Shown: positions 9,212 to 18,354 of the stretch, one piece after another | How positions within the stretch are numbered: position 1 is the stretch's first letter | Layout of the letters: the number at the start of each line of letters is the position of its first letter | NCBI GenBank assembly: GCA_045614365.1 | Contig: JAZLCV010000050.1 | Span: 1-53,115, forward strand | Source of the DNA: SIG480 sp045614365 | GTDB lineage: Bacteria; Bacillota; Clostridia; Oscillospirales; JAAYXM01 | Direction of reading: 5' to 3' | Length of the DNA stretch: 53,115 bases | Notes under the pieces: generated by a model | Told to the model about the DNA's origin: nothing | The model's input: the letters and a program-made list of their open reading frames with translations, nothing else | Database searches by the model: none | Position numbers and translations under genes: made by a program

Positions 9212-10567
9212 CTACGCCTTTTTGGGGAATTTCTTCGAAATGTGGTGCAGAATAAACGATACGTACGCAAATGCTGCAAAAATAATAAGTGTTTTCAACT
9301 CATTCATAAACGAAATGCCGTAGATCGTTACTGCGATGCACTGGTTCATTTTGTGGCTTGAATATTCCCTGCCCGCATTTATTGCTTCTTTTTCAAAGCC
9401 TTTAATACTGCTGTATATGGATTCAACAAGCGAATCCGCCGCCTTATATACACCGGCATCGGGCGTCTTTGCGGTAATCTTGTTTATCACAAGATTGTTG
9501 TCCATAATTTCTTTTTCGTTTGAAGCCACATAATTGCTGAAGTTCGTTGCCATGACGGACAGCTCGTCAACACCGACCTTTGTTCTTCCCATATAGTATT
9601 TGCCGGACTGATCCCATGTCGGCACGAGAACTATGCGGGTCATTTCCTCGCTGTACATATCAATTGCCTGATTACAAAGGTTATAAGAAGCGTTATTTTT
9701 CTGACGGTCGAAATCAACGTTTCTGTTCTGATACGTCAGTCTGTCTATATAGCCGTTCTTATCCCTGACCACACCGTGCTGAAGGATAAGCGACTTTAAA
9801 TTCTGATTGATCTGAGTTTCCTGAAACTGATAGATTTTACCCGCAATAGAATTGAAGGTACTGTTATTTCCAGTCACAAAGCTCGGGTTTTTCTCAGCCA
9901 TACCGTACAAGTAATTGGTAACTGCCTTCGCCTCTTTGTCAAGGAATGCCACTATATCCATATATTCCATTTTTGCAAAATCCGTTTTTTCTTGGGATAA
10001 ACTGAAATTATCCGTATATTTTTCTATGTAATACTCCTTGTATGCGGCAGTTATCAGCTTGATAACATTTTCCGAATCAAGATGGTCAGTCTCTTTCGAT
10101 GCATGATATTCCACCGCAAACTCCGTGGAAATATGGTACTCAGACTCATCTTCCACACTTCCCTGAACACACGGGTAAACGACAAGGCACTTTTTAAGTT
10201 CTTTCACCGTTACATCTTCAAGAGCACCTTTTCTGATAGCTCTGTCAACAACCTCATCACAGATGATTTCTGCCATATTGTATCTTGTTCCGTTGGAATT
10301 AAGAGCCTGCGATGCTTCGGAATAGTTAAGCGAAATAATTGCGTGAACAGACTTTTTAAGCTCAAAATGATTGAAAATCCCGTACACCATCGTCGTAACA
10401 AAACAAATGAGAATTATCCATGCATTGAAATACTCTGCCGTCTTGAATATCTGCGTTCTTTCTGCGTGATTTACATTTTTGGAACGAAAATATATCAGTA
10501 CTGCCGATACCAAAAACAATACACCGACAATTAAAATGATTAATTTTTGAAGTATTGCTGTAATCAT
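9212..10567 (-). CDS. Three-helix membrane protein of unknown function, putative partner of the Wzz-GGDEF protein
   Basis: Function not recognised. The 451-residue protein has helices at about 5-27, 46-64 and 425-444, leaving a large, mostly helical region of about 360 residues on one side, probably outside. A conserved-looking stretch at 312-336 contains VLVPTWDQSGKYYMGRTK. Its middle part (about 195-300) resembles in spacing and composition the outer region of the neighbouring Wzz-GGDEF protein, so it may be a second polysaccharide co-polymerase subunit. That is inference only. The ATG has GAGGG about 9 bases upstream, and the gene lies 21 bases before the Wzz-GGDEF gene in the same operon. 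No enzyme motif was found. Confidence 0.6.
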   Translation of the reverse strand: MITAILQKLIILIVGVLFLVSAVLIYFRSKNVNHAERTQIFKTAEYFNAWIILICFVTTMVYGIFNHFELKKSVHAIISLNYSEASQALNSNGTRYNMAEIICDEVVDRAIRKGALEDVTVKELKKCLVVYPCVQGSVEDESEYHISTEFAVEYHASKETDHLDSENVIKLITAAYKEYYIEKYTDNFSLSQEKTDFAKMEYMDIVAFLDKEAKAVTNYLYGMAEKNPSFVTGNNSTFNSIAGKIYQFQETQINQNLKSLILQHGVVRDKNGYIDRLTYQNRNVDFDRQKNNASYNLCNQAIDMYSEEMTRIVLVPTWDQSGKYYMGRTKVGVDELSVMATNFSNYVASNEKEIMDNNLVINKITAKTPDAGVYKAADSLVESIYSSIKGFEKEAINAGREYSSHKMNQCIAVTIYGISFMNELKTLIIFAAFAYVSFILHHISKKFPKKA

Positions 10568-10587
10568 TTTTCATATCCCTCACAAAA

Positions 10588-11820
10588 TCAGAATTTATTA
10601 ATATCGATTATGACCAGCTCCGGCTGATTATTTATACGAAGAACATTCAGGTTTTCAAGTCCTCCGCTTACAATCAAAGGTCTGCCTGCAACATCATATC
10701 TTCCGTAAACAAAGCTTCCTTTTCTTTCCGGTAGAATTCCGCCCTCATGCGTAAACAGAGGTCCGATCACCGGAATACGCATAAGCCCACCGTGAGTATG
10801 TCCGCAAACCATCAGATCCCCCCAGAACTCAGGTTCAAACTCCTCAAAAATAAACGGTTCGTGCACTGCAGTTATTTTAAGATTATCTGTATTTTCATAA
10901 AGATAATCCGTAAAAGCTTTTTCGGAATATGACCAGAAGGATGACGGATTTGAATTTAAAACACCATAAACATCAACCGTCATAGTTTTTACCGTTATCG
11001 TGTCCTTTTCATTTTTGAGAACTTTCATACCGGTTTCTTCAAGCTTTTTCTCAAAAGAATCGTTAATCTTCAAAAGTGCGGATTCATCGCGGTTATTTTC
11101 TTCAAATCCGAATTTCTTATCAAGATCTTTTTCAACAAACGAGAAACCATAGATACTGTCAACTTCATTGTTTCCATACACATAATATGACGGAGCAATT
11201 CCCGCAAGAGTTCTGCCTAAGTCTATCGCATACTCAGCATCATCCTTGGTTGAATCCACAATATCGCCCGTACAGATTATTACGTCGGGAGCCAAAGCTG
11301 CAACACGGGCGAGAAGCTTTTCGTTGTTTTTCCCGTAAGAAGTTCCGTGTAAATCAGATATCTGAACAACACGTACTGTGCTGTCAACCTTAAGGCTGCT
11401 CACGTTATAAAAAGTTTCCCGGAAATTCCGGTTACCGATATAATTACACATTACAACGATAACAGCTGTTGCAAAACAGACAAATATCATCCCGATAACA
11501 AAAAAATTTGCCGCCTTAACATTCTTTTTTAATTCCGGAGGCTGAGCTTTGCCCGTTTTCTTTTTTTCTATTCTTATGCTCTTTTTATATCCCAATATTG
11601 AATAAATACAAAGCGACAGCGGCTCTTTACATTCTTTTTTGAATTTTTTAATATTATCGGAGCCGTGATAAGTAACCAATACCCGATTTTCATCGGCATA
11701 CTCAATCTCAAACGTATCCGCCCATGTATTATAAAATTCAGCCGATACCAACTGCCTGAAAAACTCTTTAACTCTTTCTGAGCACATTTCCATCTCTTCG
11801 ATATTTGTCCTGTTCTCCAT
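10588..11820 (-). CDS. Membrane calcineurin-like phosphoesterase with N-terminal DnaA-N-like domain
   Basis: About 410 residues from the ATG at 11820, which has AAAGG 10 bases upstream; longer starts overlap the preceding gene. Residues 15-85 resemble DnaA domain I: FYNTWADTFEIEY matches the family's F-x-TW core, and the spacing to LGYKKSIRIE fits. A helix follows at about 104-126, then a metallophosphoesterase domain (148-410) with DLHG (155), GDIVD (185), GNNE (216) and GHTHGG (340), a full set of metal ligands. Topology predicts the DnaA-N-like part inside and the phosphatase outside. It is encoded among polysaccharide genes, so it may act on a lipid-linked phosphate or phosphosugar. The substrate is unknown. 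DnaA-N homology needs a profile search. Confidence 0.8.
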   Translation of the reverse strand: MENRTNIEEMEMCSERVKEFFRQLVSAEFYNTWADTFEIEYADENRVLVTYHGSDNIKKFKKECKEPLSLCIYSILGYKKSIRIEKKKTGKAQPPELKKNVKAANFFVIGMIFVCFATAVIVVMCNYIGNRNFRETFYNVSSLKVDSTVRVVQISDLHGTSYGKNNEKLLARVAALAPDVIICTGDIVDSTKDDAEYAIDLGRTLAGIAPSYYVYGNNEVDSIYGFSFVEKDLDKKFGFEENNRDESALLKINDSFEKKLEETGMKVLKNEKDTITVKTMTVDVYGVLNSNPSSFWSYSEKAFTDYLYENTDNLKITAVHEPFIFEEFEPEFWGDLMVCGHTHGGLMRIPVIGPLFTHEGGILPERKGSFVYGRYDVAGRPLIVSGGLENLNVLRINNQPELVIIDINKF

Positions 11821-11839
11821 ATTAAATAAACCTTTACTT

Positions 11840-12958
11840 TTATTTTTCATAAAGCCGGCGCGTTGCCGCTGCAACATCCTGCCAGCTGTATTTGTTTAAA
11901 ATAAACTCATCCGCACCGTTCCTCAGTGCTTCTACCGCAGAGCGGTCATTACACAAAACCTGAAGCTTCTCTGCCAGGTCTTCAATGTTCCCTTTTTTAA
12001 AATACATTGCCTTATGCTCTGCCACCGACGTATTTTCGGGAATATCCGAGCACAAAAGCGCATTTCTGTATGCGAGCGATTCCAAAAGACAAAGGGACAT
12101 GCCTTCAAGGTCTGACGGAAGTACCGTTATATAAGCATTTGAATATATCTCATCCAAAGCTTTTCCCGATATGAAACCCGTAAAAATGATATCGGGGTTA
12201 TCACCGGCTTTTTCTTTAAGCATTCTCACGTAATCATCGGTATCACTTGTATCTCCTGCAATAACAAGCTTTTTATCTGTTTTGATTTTGCTGTATGCAT
12301 CAATGAGGTAGTGAACTCCCTTTTCGGCAGTCAGCCTTGATACAAGACATATATACTCATCTTTCCTAAGGCCGTATTTTTCCGTAATAATTTCCGCGTT
12401 GCGGTTTTCCGGGCGGCTTATTCCGTTGTGGATAATCACAGTTTCGCGATTGTACGTTTCCTTGAAATAATCATGTGCCGCCTGACTTAATACAATGACT
12501 TCATCTGCATATTTTGCAAGAACTTTTTCGCCGAATTTTATATATTTTGACGCAAAGCCCTTTCCCCATTTTTCTCTCTGCCAATCAAGGCCGTGAACCG
12601 TAGCCACACATTTCTTGCCGAAAAGCTTCGGAATCCACAAAGCCGCACACGGCCCCTCTGCATGAAAATGGATAACATCATAATCTTTAAACGATGCCGC
12701 TATCGCCGCGGTGAAGGATGCTATCATTGCGGCAAATCCACGGATATTAAGCGTCCATGCGTTTTTGATTTTTACGCCCTTGTACATCCCGTTCTTCACG
12801 GTTCCCACATATTCGTTTTCAACCTTATCCGAAGAACGGTTATAACACGTGACATCAAGCCCCATTTCAACCAATATCGGGCATAGCGTTGTGAGAACAT
12901 TTTCTATCCCGCCGCGGCGCGAGGGAACAACCTTGTGCCCAATCATAGCAACTTTCAT
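11840..12958 (-). CDS. GT4 family glycosyltransferase
   Basis: A 372-residue GT-B enzyme. It starts with MKVAMIGHKVVPSRRGGIE, whose GGIE motif is common in rhamnosyl- and mannosyl-type GT4 enzymes. It has a central VHGLDWQREKWG motif, and the donor-site EX7E motif is EGMSLCLLE near residue 285. The ATG at 12958 is chosen over the GTG at 12967 because GGAG lies 8 bases upstream of the ATG and overlaps the GTG. It directly follows the initiating sugar transferase gene, so it may add the second sugar of the repeat unit. That order is inferred from gene order only. Confidence 0.88.
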   Translation of the reverse strand: MKVAMIGHKVVPSRRGGIENVLTTLCPILVEMGLDVTCYNRSSDKVENEYVGTVKNGMYKGVKIKNAWTLNIRGFAAMIASFTAAIAASFKDYDVIHFHAEGPCAALWIPKLFGKKCVATVHGLDWQREKWGKGFASKYIKFGEKVLAKYADEVIVLSQAAHDYFKETYNRETVIIHNGISRPENRNAEIITEKYGLRKDEYICLVSRLTAEKGVHYLIDAYSKIKTDKKLVIAGDTSDTDDYVRMLKEKAGDNPDIIFTGFISGKALDEIYSNAYITVLPSDLEGMSLCLLESLAYRNALLCSDIPENTSVAEHKAMYFKKGNIEDLAEKLQVLCNDRSAVEALRNGADEFILNKYSWQDVAAATRRLYEK

Positions 12959-12978
12959 TTTATTCACTCCAAATCCGA

Positions 12979-13659
12979 TTACCTGCCGGTAGCCGTAAGC
13001 ATAACTATCGGCGTTTTAAGCATTATCTTCAAGTCATTGCGATATGTTCTTGTCTGTATGTATTCTATATCCATTTCTACCCACTGTTCAAACGGAATAT
13101 CATTCCTGTTTTTTGAAATCTGCCACGTGCAAGTTATGCCGGGCGTAACAAGAAGCCTCAGTTTCTGATAATCCGTATAGAACTCTACCTCTCTCGGAAG
13201 AGGCGGTCTCGGCCCGACAAGTGTCATATCTCCCTTTAGAACATTGAAAAACTGCATAAGCTCGTCAAGAGAAACTTTTCTTAAAAATTTCCCGACTCTC
13301 GTTATACGTGGGTCCTCCTTCATTTTGAACACCGGACCGTCCATTTCATTCTGCTTTGCCAGCTGCTCAATCATCTTATCTGCATTGGCACGCATAGTAC
13401 GGAATTTATACATATAAAATTCTTTTCCGTGCCGCCCCACTCTTATCTGTTTGTAAAACGGTCCTGCACTCCTGTCGTCAATCACTATTACAATAGAAAT
13501 CAAAATCATAAGCGGCAGGAAAAACAACAAAATCAATGTTGCAAAAAAGATGTCGAAAAGCCTTTTCTTTTTCCAGTATGAAGCATATGATTTTTCGATG
13601 ATTGCTTCCAGCTTTTCTCTTGTTTTCGCGTCTACCTTTTCTTGCTCGATGTATGGCAT
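12979..13659 (-). CDS. Undecaprenyl-phosphate sugar-1-phosphate transferase (initiating enzyme)
   Basis: A 226-residue monotopic phosphoglycosyl transferase (PF02397). One hydrophobic re-entrant helix (about 34-58) is followed by the catalytic core: MYKFRTMR (83-90), the conserved Asp132-Glu133 dyad in SLDELMQFFN, and GDMTLVGPRPP (143-153). The small size, without the extra N-terminal helices of WcaJ/CpsE, matches the PglC-like short form. It transfers a sugar-1-phosphate from UDP-sugar to undecaprenyl phosphate, the first committed step of repeat-unit assembly. Its ATG overlaps the previous stop by one base (TAATG), indicating coupling. The sugar transferred cannot be deduced. Confidence 0.93.
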   Translation of the reverse strand: MPYIEQEKVDAKTREKLEAIIEKSYASYWKKKRLFDIFFATLILLFFLPLMILISIVIVIDDRSAGPFYKQIRVGRHGKEFYMYKFRTMRANADKMIEQLAKQNEMDGPVFKMKEDPRITRVGKFLRKVSLDELMQFFNVLKGDMTLVGPRPPLPREVEFYTDYQKLRLLVTPGITCTWQISKNRNDIPFEQWVEMDIEYIQTRTYRNDLKIMLKTPIVMLTATGR

Positions 13660-14525
13660 TACAGCACACTTCTTTCTGACATTTTCATTACAGAATCAAA
13701 TTCTGTTTTTCTGTTTTCTGATATATAAAATTTTTTGAACACTACATTTTTATCTTTAAGCCCGGAGCCGTTTTTATCTGTATACCCCGGATGGAACAAC
13801 ACTTCTATATCTCTCTTTTTCTTTTCCGCCGCTCTGATATACCCGGGCAGAATTTTGCTTACCCTTTTTTCATCCATTTTTCCCGAAAAAAGAATTCCGA
13901 AAAATTGCGCTGTTGGTATTTTTCGTTTCTTTGCCTGCTTTTTGTTGAACAGCCATAAGAAATTTAAAAGCCATTGTTTGATAACATTTACCGTACTGTA
14001 TGTAAAATAAAGCGACGGCATTTTTATGTAAGGGAAAATCGGCTCTGCCGGAATTCTTACGTATTCGGGATTGATTTTTTCATCATCCATAACCTTAATC
14101 AACACCCTGAACACAGCGGGAATCATATGTGTATGCTGATGGCTGTCAATGCAAAACGGAGCATCACCGGAAAGCTTTTCTTTCCAGAATGAAATCTGCG
14201 CTTTGATTTCTTTATAAACCTGCTCTTCAAATTTTTTTCTGCGGAAGAAGCTTTGCATCATCAGCCCGGTAAAAGTATGCCTCAGTTTTCCTGTCTTATC
14301 TGCAATAAGCGGAATTTTCTGTGCATTTGCCATACACTTTCCTTCAACAAGGTTGAGATGCAAAGAAACGCGGATATCCTTCCCGTTACGTATTTTCTGC
14401 AGATCCACCTCATCAAAATTCGGAAATACGCTGACCTTATTCAGCGCACCTTTATCAATGCACTGCTGTATATGACCGGAAATTTCTTCACACAGCCCGT
14501 AATCATCTGCACAAAAATATATCAC
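13659..14525 (-). CDS. ChbG/YdjC-type carbohydrate deacetylase
   Basis: A 288-residue protein of the YdjC/ChbG family (PF04794), metal-dependent deacetylases of N-acetylated sugars. Motifs: CADDYG at 5-10, SLHLN with His56, and the DSHQHTHM block at 127-134, giving the Asp and His metal ligands. LFHPGY near 245 completes the active site. GTG start overlapping the upstream stop (GTGA) with AAGGTGAG upstream. ChbG acts on chitooligosaccharides in other bacteria. Inside an exopolysaccharide operon it more likely trims acetyl groups from an N-acetylhexosamine of a lipid-linked intermediate, but no signal peptide is visible, so it should act in the cytoplasm. Confidence 0.85.
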   Translation of the reverse strand: MIYFCADDYGLCEEISGHIQQCIDKGALNKVSVFPNFDEVDLQKIRNGKDIRVSLHLNLVEGKCMANAQKIPLIADKTGKLRHTFTGLMMQSFFRRKKFEEQVYKEIKAQISFWKEKLSGDAPFCIDSHQHTHMIPAVFRVLIKVMDDEKINPEYVRIPAEPIFPYIKMPSLYFTYSTVNVIKQWLLNFLWLFNKKQAKKRKIPTAQFFGILFSGKMDEKRVSKILPGYIRAAEKKKRDIEVLFHPGYTDKNGSGLKDKNVVFKKFYISENRKTEFDSVMKMSERSVL

Positions 14526-16075
14526 CTGTACTCACCTTCCGGTCCAAGCTTTATGACTATTGTACCGTCCACTGCCGCCACGCTGTCCTTCGCCGGCCAT
14601 TCCCCCATAGACTGAACCTTCTCGTTTTGCGCAAGCATTCTTTTTTCTTCTCCTGCCAAAAACTCGTAATCCATTTCGCAATAGTCGTGCAATGCACTGC
14701 TAAGCACACTCTGGGCTACCTTTTCATCGTCTGCCCGAAGTATATATCCATCCGTTACTCCGGTAATGTCCGGCGGCAAGTTGGAGCTATAGCGCTCGCT
14801 GTTTTCAAGAGCACCAAGCACAAGAATTTTTTTGCAATCCTCTGCGCCGTCGGTCTGTTCTATACGGTCTGCTATACGCACCAGAACGCCGTAGGATTTT
14901 TCGTATGCAATTTGCGCCTTATGGTAGCTTACATTCGATATAACAATCTGATTTGCTATTATTAACAGTGCTGCCGTAAGCACTGCCCAGCGTTTTATAC
15001 ATATATGCTTTTCGTTTTCGTCCGTTCCTCGTTCATAAAGCACGAGGAAAAAAATATAAAAAACAGAGTATCCCATCAACATAAGATTGTGATAGTCAGC
15101 CGACGGATTTATAAAAGCCAGTGCACCCGCACCAAATACAAGTGCGACGCCTGTTGCAATAACGGCAAAAAGCTCAATGGGTTTTCTGTAAATCTTATTC
15201 TTTACTATATACTTAATATAATAGAAAAACGTAAACAACAAAACAAAAACATTCAGAATAACATATATGCTTATTCCCTTTGAAAAATCAAAAAAGCAAC
15301 TGATAAATGTTTCCTTGATTACATAAAGAGAACTGACTAAATCTACGTTTGACAACGATACCGTCGAATTGATTCCCTGATAATCAAGCAGCTCTGCGGA
15401 AGAAACAGCGAGAATTGCTTTGAGTATGATGCTGTAAAGTATCATACCCGAGATCCCCGCAAGAAGCATACACACGCTTTTTTTCAGAAGGATAAAAAAT
15501 TCTGTGCGCCGGTAAATTATCTGATCGATCAACCAAAGAAGAATCAGCATGATCGTAACGGTTATGTACGCCTGATAAACGCCCACCGACAGCGCGATAA
15601 GCACCACGGAAATAATATATCCGCCTTTTCCTTTGATCATATACAGCGCCGCAAGCGTTGAAAGAAAGAATGCGATACTATAACCGTCTGCCACATAGTT
15701 ATACATCATAACAGATGTAACCGTAGGGAAAGAAACAATTATTGCACCTATTAAAAACGCAGTAATTTTTTCACGGATATTAAGTATCCTGCAGATACAC
15801 ACAGCCCCAAGTGCATGGAACAGAACCGCTATGATTCCGTTTAAAAACGGCAGATCGTAAAAAGAGCTGATGGAACACACAACGGGCAAAAACCATCGTC
15901 CGAGACCAACCATATTCTGCGGATCGTATCTGAACACCAGCGAATCCCAATTCGGAAGCCAGTTTGTTATCTTATACAGATGTGCAATCATCCCAACCGC
16001 AATAGCTGCAAAAAAGCAAACCTTCCATTCCGGCAAAATATATGCATTAAGTTTTTTCAATACCTTTTCAGGCAA
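14522..16075 (-). CDS. GtrII-like polytopic glucosyltransferase-family membrane protein
   Basis: About 517 residues with ten or more membrane helices. The stretch NMVGLGRWFLPVVCSIS followed by LPFLNGIIAVLFHALG resembles the glucosyltransferase GtrII family (PF14264), which moves a sugar from a bactoprenol carrier to the polymer outside the cell. A soluble outer tail of about 110 residues (410-517) follows the last helix. The TTG at 16075 is chosen because GGAG lies 8 bases upstream. An ATG at 16093 would overlap the previous gene and has no ribosome site. With the GtrA protein and the GtrB-like GT2 of this operon it could form a side-chain glycosylation module. Confidence 0.78.
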   Translation of the reverse strand: MPEKVLKKLNAYILPEWKVCFFAAIAVGMIAHLYKITNWLPNWDSLVFRYDPQNMVGLGRWFLPVVCSISSFYDLPFLNGIIAVLFHALGAVCICRILNIREKITAFLIGAIIVSFPTVTSVMMYNYVADGYSIAFFLSTLAALYMIKGKGGYIISVVLIALSVGVYQAYITVTIMLILLWLIDQIIYRRTEFFILLKKSVCMLLAGISGMILYSIILKAILAVSSAELLDYQGINSTVSLSNVDLVSSLYVIKETFISCFFDFSKGISIYVILNVFVLLFTFFYYIKYIVKNKIYRKPIELFAVIATGVALVFGAGALAFINPSADYHNLMLMGYSVFYIFFLVLYERGTDENEKHICIKRWAVLTAALLIIANQIVISNVSYHKAQIAYEKSYGVLVRIADRIEQTDGAEDCKKILVLGALENSERYSSNLPPDITGVTDGYILRADDEKVAQSVLSSALHDYCEMDYEFLAGEEKRMLAQNEKVQSMGEWPAKDSVAAVDGTIVIKLGPEGEYR

Positions 16076-16077
16076 TA

Positions 16078-16812
16078 TTACCACTCCAACCATTTGAATT
16101 TATGCAAAAATTTTCCGTACAGCTTATTATATAGCTTCACGCCGATAATCCGTTTTATGAACAGCGTTCGTTTTGCAACCGAAGATATCCATGATGCGCA
16201 AAAATGATGTATTGAATAAGTGTTATCGGTTATTTCTTTTCTTCCGGTATAATATTTCATCGGACACAGATAATCTTCAGGCAACATCTGTATTCCCATA
16301 AAGACCTGTTTTTTGTTATCTATGTCCATACCGAGCTTCACCACAACTTTTGTGTTTCTGTCAGGACACGGAGTGAGGTCGTATGTGCCGTCAGGAAGGA
16401 CAAAAGATATTCCGGCATAATCCTCAAGAATCGCCCCGACCAGCTCATTTCCTTTTTCACACGCAAAGCCGAGCCCGGTTGAAATGACTCCATTATCGTC
16501 AAAACCCATATATCCCGATTCAGCGATAAGCTTATCAATAGGTTTTATGAGTTCAACGTCTGTATCAAAATAAATCCCGCCATTGTCATAAAGTATCTTA
16601 AGCCTTGCATAATCACTTACAAAAGCCCATTTCCCGGCTTCATATGCCTCTGCTGCATATCTGTTCTGACTTACATCGAAGTTTTCTTCATTTATACAGA
16701 CTATTTCATAATCAGGACAATGCTTTTTCCAGCTGTTTATGCATTTCTGCGCGAGCTTTGGAAGCTCGTTTTTTCCAAACCAACAATAATAAATCACTTT
16801 AGGAATGCTCAT
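16078..16812 (-). CDS. GT32-like glycosyltransferase (DxD capsular type)
   Basis: A 244-residue protein of the Gly_transf_sug/GT32 type. It begins IPKVIYYCWFG and has the conserved KWAFVSDYARLKILYDNGGIYFDTDVE region, with Asp83-Thr84-Asp85 as the DxD metal and nucleotide-sugar site. Enzymes of this family add galactosyl or mannosyl residues in capsule synthesis. The ATG overlaps the flippase stop (ATGA) and has GGGGAAG 8 bases upstream. No membrane helix is seen, so it is cytoplasmic. The sequence does not tell which sugar. Confidence 0.88.
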   Translation of the reverse strand: MSIPKVIYYCWFGKNELPKLAQKCINSWKKHCPDYEIVCINEENFDVSQNRYAAEAYEAGKWAFVSDYARLKILYDNGGIYFDTDVELIKPIDKLIAESGYMGFDDNGVISTGLGFACEKGNELVGAILEDYAGISFVLPDGTYDLTPCPDRNTKVVVKLGMDIDNKKQVFMGIQMLPEDYLCPMKYYTGRKEITDNTYSIHHFCASWISSVAKRTLFIKRIIGVKLYNKLYGKFLHKFKWLEW

Positions 16813-18314
16813 GTATTTTTCTTCCCCTTATACAATTCAAAAACAGTTTTGAAAGCATCTCTGTTAAACACAAAATTCACAATAAGGAATAACCCTGCAA
16901 TCCATACCGAATGAATAACACCGTTGAGCAACAGCCTTAAAAAGGAAATATTGCTGAATGTATCGACGAAAAACACAACCATAATTACGGCAAAAACCGC
17001 CCAGTTGGAAAACAGAATTTTATATGTACACAGCTGACTTCTTTTCAGTATTTTTCTGTTTGAATAGTAAATTGTAACTATGCTTCGATACACAAGCGCT
17101 GCAATTGTTCCGAGGATTGCTCCGCATATCCCGATATGCATAATTGCCACAACCGATGCCGTTATATTTATCAGCATTTCCCATATTGCGTGAGAACGGG
17201 TTTTTTCAAAATGCCCGGAATACTCAATAATACCGGTTGCGGGGAGCTTTCCGCACGCAAGCAAATTCATTATTACAAACAGTAGCACGAGAAATGCATT
17301 CGTATACTCCGCATCGTTTATTCCGTTTGTGTATATCTGTATCAGCGGCAACAAGAAAACTGCCATAAGCGTATAAATAAGGCAGGTGATCATCACATAA
17401 AACGCTTCATATGCATTGAACAGCTTATCAAATCTTTCTCTGTCTGTATGAAACATCTGTCCCAACGCAAAGGTGAAGGAAGAAACTACGCTTGTTATAA
17501 AATTCTGCACCTGTGAAAAGAATATGTTATATATTGCATAAATACTTACTGCCTTAAAATCACAAAGAACGGAAATAAGTATTATATCGGTATTGTTGAA
17601 CACCATTCCGGAAATCTGATGCACCAGAACTGAATTTTTCTGCGAAATAGCTTTAAAATCCGGCTTTGCCTTTAAATTGAGCCATGTATATCTGCGTTTC
17701 GCGTAAACATATAAAAAAACAAGCTGAACAAGAGCAATTATACAATAAACAAGCTGGATGAGAATAAGGCTGTCTGTAAGCAGAAGAACAAGTATTTTCC
17801 CTGCATTTGAGAGAATCTGAAGCGCGGTTTCCGCGTTATTCAGCACATATTTTCTGCCATCGACCTCCATAAGTATTCTATATTTTGCCTGAACAAAATA
17901 ACTGAACAGCGCCGGAATTGCATTCAATATAATTATAAAAAACAGAACACCGCTGTCTATTGATGTCGGTATCGCAAAAGAATATACGGTTGCAATCACA
18001 AGAACGAGAATAAGGTAAACTATTCCTGTTTTGATATAATACGAATTGGTTGCCGAAAGAACCGAGCTTGCGCCCGCATAATCCTTCTCTCCTATTCTTT
18101 TATACAGAGCCTGCGTTGTGGCAAGACCTACTCCCGCCTCAAGAAGACACATGTAAGTAAAAATCTGCTTTATCGTAGAAAGAACTCCATTTACCTCAGA
18201 ACCGAAATTCTCAAGATACAATCTCGGCAAAAGAAAGCTGAGCGATATAAGTACAACCTGATATACAAGCGACGACACCAAGTTATTCTTAATTCTCGAA
18301 TCTTTACTTTCCAC
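16809..18314 (-). CDS. Wzx-type polysaccharide flippase
   Basis: About 501 residues and 12-14 predicted membrane helices in the MOP superfamily (polysaccharide biosynthesis protein). The N-terminus reads IKNNLVSSLVYQVVLISLSF, then LPRLYLENFGSEVNGVLSTI, characteristic of Wzx-like exporters of Gram-positive capsule loci. The GTG at 18314 is chosen because a strong GGGAGGTGG site lies 6 bases upstream. The longest reading frame would overlap the preceding GtrA gene by 58 bases. Its role is to flip the undecaprenyl-linked repeat unit to the outer leaflet for the Wzy-like polymerase further down the operon. Confidence 0.9.
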   Translation of the reverse strand: MESKDSRIKNNLVSSLVYQVVLISLSFLLPRLYLENFGSEVNGVLSTIKQIFTYMCLLEAGVGLATTQALYKRIGEKDYAGASSVLSATNSYYIKTGIVYLILVLVIATVYSFAIPTSIDSGVLFFIIILNAIPALFSYFVQAKYRILMEVDGRKYVLNNAETALQILSNAGKILVLLLTDSLILIQLVYCIIALVQLVFLYVYAKRRYTWLNLKAKPDFKAISQKNSVLVHQISGMVFNNTDIILISVLCDFKAVSIYAIYNIFFSQVQNFITSVVSSFTFALGQMFHTDRERFDKLFNAYEAFYVMITCLIYTLMAVFLLPLIQIYTNGINDAEYTNAFLVLLFVIMNLLACGKLPATGIIEYSGHFEKTRSHAIWEMLINITASVVAIMHIGICGAILGTIAALVYRSIVTIYYSNRKILKRSQLCTYKILFSNWAVFAVIMVVFFVDTFSNISFLRLLLNGVIHSVWIAGLFLIVNFVFNRDAFKTVFELYKGKKNT

Positions 18315-18354
18315 CTTGCCACCTCCCGCTCTGAAGTAAATAAAGTCTGTCACC

